Origin: Gammaproteobacteria bacterium
Lineage (GTDB): Bacteria; Pseudomonadota; Gammaproteobacteria; SZUA-229
NCBI GenBank assembly: GCA_024277705.1
Contig: JAJRUQ010000149.1
Span: 1-35,813 of the forward strand
Reading direction: 5' to 3'
Length of the DNA: 35,813 nt
Positions within the stretch are counted from its first letter, which is position 1. Every line of letters starts with the position of its first letter. Shown in pieces: positions 8,712 through 16,821 of this stretch. The notes under the pieces were generated by a model. The model ran no database searches. It was not told where the DNA came from and worked only from the letters and a program-made list of their open reading frames with translations. Made by a program: the position numbers and the translations under genes.

Positions 8712-10466
8712 ATGAACGATAAAACCTACATCAAAGGCAAAGATGCGGCACTGGAAGAATCCATTGCCAGTATGCAACAAAAACTGATTGATCTGAATTT
8801 TGATATCGAACAAGCATCCTGGTTGAATCCGGTACCCAACGTTTACTCCGTACACATTCGAGACAAAGACTGTGGACTGATGTTTACCAATGGTAAAGGC
8901 ACCACCAGAAAGTCCTGTCTCGCCAGCGCTCTCGGTGAATATTTTGAGCGCCTGAGTTGCAACTATTTTTTTGCTGATTTTTACCTGGGCCAGGACTTTG
9001 CCAGCCGTGATTTCGTACACTACCCGAATGAGCGCTGGTTCACCTCCGCTAACGATGACCTTATCCCCGATGGTTTACTGGATGAAACGTTATGGGCTTA
9101 TTATGACCCGGATCAGGAATTAACAGCAGCCAGAATATTTGATACTAATTCCGGCACCGGTGAGCGCGGCATCTGCGCCTGCCCTTACCAGCGCCAGCGT
9201 GACGGCCGTGATATCTGGTTCCCGATAAATATTATCGGCAATTCCTATGTCAGCAACGGCATGTCTGCCGGTAATACAAAAAATGAAGCACGGGTACAAA
9301 GCCTGTCAGAAATCTTCGAGCGTTATATAAAAAATAAAATTATCGCCGAAGGCATCTGCCTGCCTGAAGTACCTGAGTCGGTACTGAAGCGCTTTCCTAA
9401 AATCGTAGAAGCCATCAAAAAACTGGAAGCACACGGTTATCATTTACGTATCGCCGATGCCTCACTGGGCGGCCGCTATCCGGTCATGAGCGTCACCCTG
9501 ATCAACCCGAAGAATGCCACAGTGTTCGCCTCTTTTGGTGCCCACCCGAGTTTTGAAGTCGCCCTGGAACGCACGGTTACCGAGTTGCTGCAGGGACGCG
9601 ACCTTGACCAGCTCGACGGCTTTCAAACGCCAAGTTTTGATCTAGATGAAGTTGCCGACCACCACAATCTGGAAACCCATTTTATTGATTCCAGCGGCCT
9701 GATTGCCTATGATTTTTTCAAAAACCAGCCCGATTACGAATTCAGTGACTGGGACCATGATGCCACCACTACGGATGAATTCAGTTATCTTTGTGACATT
9801 ATTCACCAGCTTGATTTTGATATTTACATTGCCGACTATGAACATTTAAACGTGTATTCCTGTCGTATTATTGTGCCCGGCATGTCCGATATTTATCCGG
9901 TCGATGACCTGGTATGGAATAACAATAATGAAGGTGCACTGTTCCGTGAAGAAATTCTTTCATTAAAAAACCTGAATCAGGAACAATGGTTATCCATCCT
10001 GAACCGCCTGAATGAAAGCGGTTACAATGACTTTCAACGGGTGGCCGAATTTATCGGTATTGCCCCTGATCCTGGCAGCAGCTGGGCAAGTCTGCGTATC
10101 GGTGAGTTAAAAGCCATGTTATGTCTGGCGCTGAAAAACGAAGAAGCCATTGAATGGGTAAACTGGTGCATCCACATTGACCAGCTGGACAGCAACACCA
10201 ACCGGTATTATTTATGCCTGCAGGCATTGCTGGAAATCAATGCCGACACATCGCAGAAGCTTGAAGATTACACCGACAGTTTAAAACTGATGTTCAGTGA
10301 AGAAACGTTGTCGAACTGCCTTGATGTCATTTCCGGTAAAGAAAATTTTTTTGGCCTGCATAGCCCCGGCTTGAGTCTGGACGGGTTTATCATGCATCAA
10401 AAACTGCTGGAGGGTTACAAAAAACTACATGTTGCCAAAACAAAAAACTGGCCGCAGCAGCAGTAG
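8712..10466 (+). CDS. ycaO: YcaO-domain protein of the E. coli YcaO type (proposed partner of RimO-dependent S12 beta-methylthiolation)
   Basis: 584 aa; KGKDAALEESI...FDIEQASWLNPVPNVYSVHIRDKDCGLMFTNGKG, NIIGNSYVSNGMSAGNTKNEARVQSLSEIFERYIKNKIIAE, closely resembling E. coli YcaO throughout. Confidence 0.92.
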   Translation: MNDKTYIKGKDAALEESIASMQQKLIDLNFDIEQASWLNPVPNVYSVHIRDKDCGLMFTNGKGTTRKSCLASALGEYFERLSCNYFFADFYLGQDFASRDFVHYPNERWFTSANDDLIPDGLLDETLWAYYDPDQELTAARIFDTNSGTGERGICACPYQRQRDGRDIWFPINIIGNSYVSNGMSAGNTKNEARVQSLSEIFERYIKNKIIAEGICLPEVPESVLKRFPKIVEAIKKLEAHGYHLRIADASLGGRYPVMSVTLINPKNATVFASFGAHPSFEVALERTVTELLQGRDLDQLDGFQTPSFDLDEVADHHNLETHFIDSSGLIAYDFFKNQPDYEFSDWDHDATTTDEFSYLCDIIHQLDFDIYIADYEHLNVYSCRIIVPGMSDIYPVDDLVWNNNNEGALFREEILSLKNLNQEQWLSILNRLNESGYNDFQRVAEFIGIAPDPGSSWASLRIGELKAMLCLALKNEEAIEWVNWCIHIDQLDSNTNRYYLCLQALLEINADTSQKLEDYTDSLKLMFSEETLSNCLDVISGKENFFGLHSPGLSLDGFIMHQKLLEGYKKLHVAKTKNWPQQQ

Positions 10467-10501
10467 TTTTTTAACCATCATTATTTTATTGCCACGAAAT
10501 C

Positions 10502-11062
10502 ATGCTTAAACTTTTTGCTGATTCAGTATTAAAAATAATCGGCTGGCAGGTAAAAGATAATTTACCCGATATCAAAAAGTTTGTTTTAATCGGCGCCCCT
10601 CATACCAGTAACTGGGATCTGGGTATTGCACTGCTCAGCTTCTGGTCGATTCAAAAGAAAATAAGCTGGATTGCCAAAAAGCAGATCTTCATCGGCCCTT
10701 TCCATTACCTGTTTAAATCGCTGGGTGGCATACCGGTAGATCGCTCGAAACCGAATGGTTTCATCCAGCAAATCAGCCGCGAATTCGAACACCACGAAGA
10801 AATGATATTGGGCATTGCCGCAGAAGGCACCCGCTCGAAAACAAAATACTGGAAAACCGGTTTTTATTACATCGCAAAAAGCGCAAATATTCCGATCTGT
10901 TTTGCCTATGTAGACTACCCCAGCCGCACTATCGGTTATGAACAGGGATTTATACCCGGCACAGATATCAACAAAGACTTTGAACAGATAAAGTGGTTTT
11001 TTCAGGATAAACGCGGAAAACATCCTGAAAAGCAGGGGCCGGTTGATATAAAAAAAATATAA
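10502..11062 (+). CDS. 1-acyl-sn-glycerol-3-phosphate acyltransferase family protein (PlsC-like)
   Basis: 186 aa; GAPHTSNWDLGIALL (variant of HxxxxD), GGIPVDRSKPNG, GIAAEGTRSKTKYWKTGFYYIA. Confidence 0.85.
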   Translation: MLKLFADSVLKIIGWQVKDNLPDIKKFVLIGAPHTSNWDLGIALLSFWSIQKKISWIAKKQIFIGPFHYLFKSLGGIPVDRSKPNGFIQQISREFEHHEEMILGIAAEGTRSKTKYWKTGFYYIAKSANIPICFAYVDYPSRTIGYEQGFIPGTDINKDFEQIKWFFQDKRGKHPEKQGPVDIKKI

Positions 11063-11193
11063 ATGGTCGTTGCTCAGACCTGATCAGGAAAATAACTATG
11101 CTGATGTCGAAACACCTTCACGGATGACAACGCTTAAACACCAGAACCAGATGAAAAAACGACATTTACGGTTCAACAGCTGACATTGAGCCT

Positions 11194-11290
11194 TAAAAGA
11201 AGTTTTAAGTTACAAGTTAAAAGCTGCATAACCTTCTTATTTAACAGCTTCTTCTGCTTTAACGTTTTTAAACTTAAAACTTCTCTTTTT
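11194..11290. repeat. Imperfect palindromic intergenic element (AAGTTTTAAGTTACAAG family)
   Basis: Left arm TAAAAGAAGTTTTAAGTTACAAGTTAAAAGCTG; right arm, reverse complemented, AAAAGAGAAGTTTTAAGTTTAAAAACGTTAAAGC. Related sequence at 28671-28720. Confidence 0.7.
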
Positions 11291-11311
11291 AGCCGGGTTG
11301 AGTCATTACTA

Positions 11312-12220
11312 TTAATAACCCGGCTGCTGATACTGCTGCATCATCATTTCCTGCGCCTGCTGCATCTGTTCCATCATTTCCGGGGTAAACTGACCCGCCT
11401 GCTGCATCTGTTGCATTATTTCCTGCATCTGCGCCTGGGTCGGCATCTGCAGCGGCGAAGCATCGCCCATCGAAGACTGATAATCGTTTGCTGCATCCAC
11501 AGAATCACCTTGATAAGCCTGTTGCATCATTTCCTGCATAGTTACCTTTTTATACGAAGCTGGCACCACAAAAACATCAGCGGACAAATCCACATCAACA
11601 TCAATACTTGTTACCTGGGTAACTAACCGACCGTGTTGTTCCCACTGCATTGGCACACCGGTTTTATCCATTTTCTCTGTTAGCAGATTATCGGCCTGCT
11701 CGCAGTCATCCATCATCGCGGTAAAGCCACCCATAATTGACTTCTGCTGCTCCATCATTGCCTGCATGGCCTGTGCCAGCTGCTGAACGCCTTTCACTCG
11801 ATATGCACTTTTCGAAAGATAAACATCACCACAGCGTTTACCATTTATGCCATATTCATATTTGTCAGACTGATAACCGGCAATATTTTTTGTTGTCCCC
11901 GTCTTCTTCAGTAACAGTTTTGCTGAAGATGGTTTTGCTGCCATACCAGCCTGGCGATGAGCCGTACTGTCCATGTCAAAAACCATTACCTGTTTTTTAT
12001 GTGGATTCACTATTTTTACTTTCTGGCTGGCTAAATCTACAATGACATACTCTTCTTCGCCGGCAGACATACTCAGTCTTGCCAGCTTGCCGTTGGTCAG
12101 CATTGTCGTAACATCACCTTCATCCATAATTTTTATAACCGTTCCCGCTGTCGCCACCGTTGCCAGATTAGCAATAGCAAACGCTAAGACAAGACCAGAA
12201 ACATGCATTTTTCTAAACAT
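11312..12220 (-). CDS. Secreted DUF4412-like protein with Met/Gln-rich C-terminal tail
   Basis: 302 aa; signal peptide MFRKMHVSGLVLAFAIANLATVATAG; C-terminus QMPTQAQMQEIMQQMQQAGQFTPEMMEQMQQAQEMMMQQYQQPGY. Family assignment is from impression of the fold/sequence only. Confidence 0.7.
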   Translation of the reverse strand: MFRKMHVSGLVLAFAIANLATVATAGTVIKIMDEGDVTTMLTNGKLARLSMSAGEEEYVIVDLASQKVKIVNPHKKQVMVFDMDSTAHRQAGMAAKPSSAKLLLKKTGTTKNIAGYQSDKYEYGINGKRCGDVYLSKSAYRVKGVQQLAQAMQAMMEQQKSIMGGFTAMMDDCEQADNLLTEKMDKTGVPMQWEQHGRLVTQVTSIDVDVDLSADVFVVPASYKKVTMQEMMQQAYQGDSVDAANDYQSSMGDASPLQMPTQAQMQEIMQQMQQAGQFTPEMMEQMQQAQEMMMQQYQQPGY

Positions 12221-12339
12221 ATTGTTACTCCATATTGAATGGCAGGATTATACCGATAAGCAGACAGATGAACAGCTGTCAGCAAAAAACTACCTACAAA
12301 GTCATAAAACACTATCCCTAAATATATACTAAATCTACA

Positions 12340-12354
12340 TGATAATCATTTGCA
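12340..12354 (+). promoter_or_regulatory. Putative Fur box
   Basis: TGATAATCATTTGCA versus the 7-1-7 consensus TGATAATNATTATCA: 2 mismatches outside N. Upstream of the porin gene. Confidence 0.55.
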
Positions 12355-12459
12355 TTTAGATTCTCATTGCGTATAATACGCTGCAACGATATCACAGACA
12401 CAACAAATTTAACCGTTTGCTGCACTGGGAACAACATACATCTTAACTGGAGACTATTG

Positions 12460-13596
12460 GTGAGAAACAAAGCAATGACAAAACATCTATTGGCAGCGGC
12501 CATTACTTTAGGCCTGGCACAACCGGCACTGGCAGTAACAGATGAAGAATTTAAAACCCTGCAGGAGCAGTTTGATCTACTGGCGGAACAGGTTGAAAGC
12601 AACAGCAGCGTCAGCAGCAACAGTGATACTACGGTCGGCGGCTACGGTGAAATGCATTACAATAACCTGAGCAATGGCAGCGGTAGCGACAAAAAAGAGC
12701 TGGATTTCCATCGTTTTGTACTGTTTTTCGGTCATCAGTTTAACGACAAGATACGTTTTTTCTCTGAGCTGGAGCTGGAACATGGCACCATTGCTGATAC
12801 CGATGATGGTTCATCACCCGGCTCTGTTGCCATCGAACAGGCCTATGTACAGTTTGACTTGAATGACACCACCAAAGCCAATGCCGGTGTTATTCTGGTA
12901 CCCGTCGGTTTTATTAATGAAACTCATGAGCCACCAACGTTTTACGGTGTGGAACGTAATGTCATCAACAAATACATCATACCAACCACCTGGCGTGAAG
13001 GTGGTGCCGGCCTTAATGGTAACTACGCATCGGGCTTCAGCTATGATGTTGTCATTCATACCGGCTTGGACGGCGGTACCAATGTTCGTGGTGGCCGGCA
13101 GAAAGTGGCCGAAGCCAAAGCCAATAATCTGGCCTCAACCGCACGCATCAAATACACCGGCATCAATGGCCTGGAACTCGGCGGCTCGCTACAATACCAG
13201 GATGACATGACCCAGGACACCAGTGATGATATCGGCAGTGCCACCCTGCTTGAAGGGCATGTACGCTGGAACATCTCGGCTGTTACCCTGACCGCTTTAT
13301 ACGCGCAATGGAATATTGATGTTGCCAGTACCGCTTCAGCTGCTGATCAGGCCAAAGATGTGCAGACCGGCGGTTACCTGGAAGCGTCCTACAGAATATC
13401 AAACCAATGGGGCGTGTTTGCCCGCCAGAATGAATGGGACAATGGTGGCATTGGTGATACCGCTAAATCTCAGACCGATTTCGGTTTTAACTACTGGCCA
13501 CATGAAGACGTGGTGCTTAAAGCCGATTACCAGATACAGAATAAAGTTGCCGGTAACTTTGACGGCTTCAACCTGGGTGTAGGCTATCAATTCTAA
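12460..13596 (+). CDS. Outer-membrane porin (phosphate-selective OprP/O-like beta-barrel)
   Basis: Signal peptide TKHLLAAAITLGLAQPALA, short coiled-coil EEFKTLQEQFDLLAEQVES, beta-barrel pattern, C-terminal aromatic GVGYQF. GGAG 8 nt upstream of GTG 12460; ATG at 12475 is the alternative start. Confidence 0.82.
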   Translation: MRNKAMTKHLLAAAITLGLAQPALAVTDEEFKTLQEQFDLLAEQVESNSSVSSNSDTTVGGYGEMHYNNLSNGSGSDKKELDFHRFVLFFGHQFNDKIRFFSELELEHGTIADTDDGSSPGSVAIEQAYVQFDLNDTTKANAGVILVPVGFINETHEPPTFYGVERNVINKYIIPTTWREGGAGLNGNYASGFSYDVVIHTGLDGGTNVRGGRQKVAEAKANNLASTARIKYTGINGLELGGSLQYQDDMTQDTSDDIGSATLLEGHVRWNISAVTLTALYAQWNIDVASTASAADQAKDVQTGGYLEASYRISNQWGVFARQNEWDNGGIGDTAKSQTDFGFNYWPHEDVVLKADYQIQNKVAGNFDGFNLGVGYQF

Positions 13597-13620
13597 AGAC
13601 TTCTGGAATTGATATTATCA

Positions 13621-13673
13621 GGAGGTGTCCGCAAACAGGATAGCCACGGGTGCCTCCCCTTTTTTATTTTTTT
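13621..13673 (+). terminator. Intrinsic terminator between porin and FMN-binding genes
   Basis: GGAGGTGTCCG / CGGGTGCCTCC 11-bp stem (with wobbles) followed by CCTTTTTTATTTTTTT. Confidence 0.8.
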
Positions 13674-13693
13674 ACTCTATTAAGATTAACCTG

Positions 13694-14248
13694 ATGAAAA
13701 AAATCCTGAACATACTGTTCGTCGTATTTAGCCTGACCGTCACCCTGCCGGTTTTTGCCGGCGGCGTGTATCAGGAACCTGCTGACTTTATCAAACAGGT
13801 ATTTAACGACAATCCGCCCAAACCTTCTGTATTATGGCTGAAAAAAGATTTAAAGAAACAGCTGTCGGATATTCTCGACCATAAATACAAAGGCATGCGT
13901 GTGCGCTACTGGAAACAGGCCAATGATGCCTCCAGAAAAACCGTCTGGGTACTGGAGGAAACCGGTAAGGATAAATTAATTACCACCGGCATTGTTATCA
14001 ATAACGGTAAAATTGAACAGGTCAAGGTACTGATATTCAGAGAGAGTCGCGGCTGGGAAGTCCGTCATGATTTTTTCACCGATCAGTTCAGGCAGGTAAC
14101 ACTGACAAAGGATAATCAACTTAACCAGCACATCGACAACATTTCAGGTGCGACCTTATCGGTACGTGCTATTAAAAAGCTGGCACAGATCGCCCTGTTA
14201 CTGGATAAAACCATTTCTGCGGCAGACGACTTAACAACAAACAACTAA
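13694..14248 (+). CDS. Secreted FMN-binding domain protein with ApbE-type flavinylation motif
   Basis: MKKILNILFVVFSLTVTLPVFAGG signal peptide; DNISGATLS matches the Dxx(S/T)GA(T/S) flavinylation motif; start at ATG 13694 downstream of the terminator. Confidence 0.85.
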   Translation: MKKILNILFVVFSLTVTLPVFAGGVYQEPADFIKQVFNDNPPKPSVLWLKKDLKKQLSDILDHKYKGMRVRYWKQANDASRKTVWVLEETGKDKLITTGIVINNGKIEQVKVLIFRESRGWEVRHDFFTDQFRQVTLTKDNQLNQHIDNISGATLSVRAIKKLAQIALLLDKTISAADDLTTNN

Positions 14249-14272
14249 GCCTATAGCCGGATAAATATAAGC

Positions 14273-15052
14273 ATGACCAATCGAAAACCAAAAAAATTTA
14301 CCGCTTTTTTATGGCATCGACGCATCGGCCTGTTTGCTCTGTTGCTGGTTATCATTCTTGCCATCACCGGTATCATGTTAAACCACACCGAATAGCTTTA
14401 CCTGGATGAAACCTATATCAACAATGGCTGGCTGCTTAACTGGTATGGTATTGAACCTGAAGATGAACCAATCTCCTACCGTGTCAATCAACATGTGATC
14501 AGCAGCTGGCATAATCAGCTGTTTTTTGATGATATGGCAGTGACCTCTCTGGAACAGAATATTCACGGCGCTATTGCCGCTGAGCAATATATTGTGGTGG
14601 CACTGGACAGTGCCATTATTCTGCTGACCTTTGACGGTGAATTCATCGAACGGGTTTCTACCAGCCTCAGTTTCAGTAATATCCAGCGGCTGGGCATAAA
14701 ATACAAACGTCCGGTAATTGAAACCAGCGAGCCCTTATATTACATCGCCGATGAGCACATACTGGACTGGGACATCATGATGAATGAAGATGTACTGTGG
14801 ATACAAAGATATACACTGACTGCCGATGAAAAAGAAAAATTGCTGGTGGCCTATCGCTGCAACGGTCTGAAACTGGAACGCGTTATTCTGGATCTGCACA
14901 GTGGAAGAATCTTTGGCCAGTATGGCATTTACCTGATGGATGCCGCCGCCATTGCTCTGCTCTGGTTATCACTCAGCGGTTTCTGGGTATGGAGCAGCCG
15001 CCGGCGCAAGATGCGCAGAAAAAAACACTACCAGAAACATCACCGCAGCTAG
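14273..15052 (+). pseudogene. PepSY-associated TM protein, interrupted by an in-frame TAG at 14393
   Basis: MTNRKPKKFTAFLWHRRIGLFALLLVIILAITGIMLNHTE*LYLDETYINNGWLL...; the same frame continues to 15052 (ALLWLSLSGFWVWSSRRRKMRRKK). Confidence 0.75.
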
Positions 15053-15203
15053 CGGGTCTCTGACCAAGTGCATGATGCAACCTGGCAGAAGTTCAAAAGT
15101 GTAAAAAGCAAAACAAAAGGGAAATACTGGAGCTGATTGTTTTCCAGCATAACGGCTCCATGTTTTATACCCATTTATTCGTACAAAAATAATCAATATT
15201 TTT

Positions 15204-15231
15204 CTTCGCGTGTTTTGCGTTATTCGCGGAC
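15204..15231 (-). repeat. Copy of GTCCGCGAAnAACGCAAAA dispersed repeat
   Basis: Minus strand GTCCGCGAATAACGCAAAACACGCGAAG; compare + strand 28731 GTCCGCGAAGAACGCAAAAGATGC. Confidence 0.6.
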
Positions 15232-15290
15232 TCAAGCTTATGTCTTTTTAAAAGTTTGTTAAGTACTCCCTTTCTCAAAATCGAACCTGC

Positions 15291-16349
15291 TTAAGCGTTT
15301 TCTGCCTGTATAGAAGGCCAGGAATTAATCACTGCCTGTACCAGCGTTGCCAGTGGTATGGCAAAAAATACGCCCCACACACCCCACAATCCGCCAAAAA
15401 ACAGTACCGAAATGATAATCGCCGCCGGATGCATATTAACCACTTCTGAAAACAGTAATGGCACCAGTACATTACCATCCATAAACTGCACCGCCAGATA
15501 GGCAATCATCAAATAAACAAAATCACTGCTCGCTCCCCACTGAAACCAGGCAATCATCGCTACCGGAATAGTCACCGCAACAGCGCCGACATAAGGGATA
15601 ATAACCGACAGACCAACCAGTAAACTCATGGTTGCCGCATAATTCATCCCCATATATTTCAGCGGGATAAAGGTGGCAACGCCCACAATAACAATTTCCA
15701 GAAGTTTGCAGCGAATATAGTTGCCCATCTTGACGTCCACTTCTTTCCACACCGAATAGGCCAGCCCTCTGTCTTCAGGTGAAAAACGCTTAAACCAGCT
15801 CTTAATGTCCTCTTTATCTTTTAACAGGAAAAAAACCAGTAGCGGAACGACTACCAGATAAACCAGAACGGTAAAAACATCGACCACTGAAGACAGTGAA
15901 ACCGATACCAGTTTTTGCGCGACAGCCACCAGCTCACTTGAAAAACTGCCCAGCATTTTTTCAATTTCCTGGTCAGCAAATATCGGGTATTCGTCCGGAA
16001 TAGATAAAATCAGTTGCTGAAGTTTTTCCAGAATTTTAGGGAAATCAGTCACCAGCTGTGTAACCTGGCTAATCACCAACGGTACCAGGCCAAATAATAT
16101 CAAAGCTAATGCGGTAATAAACAGAGCATAGGTCAGTAAAAAAGCAGGCAGACGTAACACACCCAGTCGCTGTAATTTACAAACCAGTCCTTCCAGCACA
16201 TAAGCAATAACCACACCGGCTAACACCGGTGTCAGTATCTTGCCCCAGTACAAGACCAGAGCAAGTCCAAAAAACAGCACAGCAACAAGAAATATTGCCT
16301 GCGGGTCCGAAAAATGCTTTTCAAACCAGCCCTTTATCACTTCAATCAT
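15291..16349 (-). CDS. AI-2E family transporter / PerM-like permease
   Basis: 352 aa polytopic; IPYVGAVAVTIPVAMIA, MDGNVLVPLLFSEVVNMHPAAIIISVLFFGGLWGVWGVFFAIPLATLVQAVI. Confidence 0.9.
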   Translation of the reverse strand: MIEVIKGWFEKHFSDPQAIFLVAVLFFGLALVLYWGKILTPVLAGVVIAYVLEGLVCKLQRLGVLRLPAFLLTYALFITALALILFGLVPLVISQVTQLVTDFPKILEKLQQLILSIPDEYPIFADQEIEKMLGSFSSELVAVAQKLVSVSLSSVVDVFTVLVYLVVVPLLVFFLLKDKEDIKSWFKRFSPEDRGLAYSVWKEVDVKMGNYIRCKLLEIVIVGVATFIPLKYMGMNYAATMSLLVGLSVIIPYVGAVAVTIPVAMIAWFQWGASSDFVYLMIAYLAVQFMDGNVLVPLLFSEVVNMHPAAIIISVLFFGGLWGVWGVFFAIPLATLVQAVINSWPSIQAENA

Positions 16350-16699
16350 TCATTGTCCTGCAATAATTTTTGGTAGGCATTTTCAAATAACTGTTCCATT
16401 TCATCAATCACTTCGACAACATCACGCCCCTTTACCATATTATCGGTCATCAATGACGATGCTGCTGAAAATATGGTCATGCTTTCAACCATGTGATAAC
16501 TGGTTTTAAGCCGTTTAACCGCACCTACCACCGTTTCTTTTTCCGGACGCGGGATCAAATCGGGCGGCGGGATTTCTTTGGATACCGGTTCTGCCTGCGC
16601 ATACAGATAATCAGCAAAGTCACACAAACTACGCTGGCGCTCCGGATCCATTGCTTCATAAAGTTCGATTAATTTCTGGCTGTTTTTTATACTATTCAT
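16346..16699 (-). CDS. Hypothetical protein, overlaps start of the AI-2E transporter by 4 bp
   Basis: 117 aa ORF MNSIKNSQKLIELYEAMDPERQRSLCDFADYLYAQ...; ATGA-type overlap suggests translational coupling. Confidence 0.7.
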   Translation of the reverse strand: MNSIKNSQKLIELYEAMDPERQRSLCDFADYLYAQAEPVSKEIPPPDLIPRPEKETVVGAVKRLKTSYHMVESMTIFSAASSLMTDNMVKGRDVVEVIDEMEQLFENAYQKLLQDNE

Positions 16700-16821
16700 A
16701 AATTCTGCTTCTGGCTCATTACAACCCGTGCTGGCGTTAACCAGACCAGGGGAAATTTTTTTTAAAGTGTTGATTATCTGACTTGGTTATTACCACTACT
16801 TTGCTATCGCAACTGCCGGCA

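Noticed and set aside
8712-10466. YcaO gene as part of a RiPP (azoline peptide) cluster
   Set aside because: Sequence matches the long E. coli-type YcaO, and no precursor peptide, dehydrogenase or transporter lies beside it; not a biosynthetic cluster.
11186-11626. 146-aa + strand ORF rich in H/L/F
   Set aside because: Antisense to the Met/Gln-rich tail of the DUF4412-like gene and overlapping the palindromic repeat; composition is a by-product of Gln/Met codons read backwards.
13625-13693. Upstream start of the FMN-binding ORF at 13625
   Set aside because: Extension reads through the terminator stem; the signal peptide begins at ATG 13694.
14393-14395. TAG as pyrrolysine or a recoding signal
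   Set aside because: PepSY proteins are not known recoding targets and no recoding element or Pyl machinery is visible; nonsense mutation or error is more likely.
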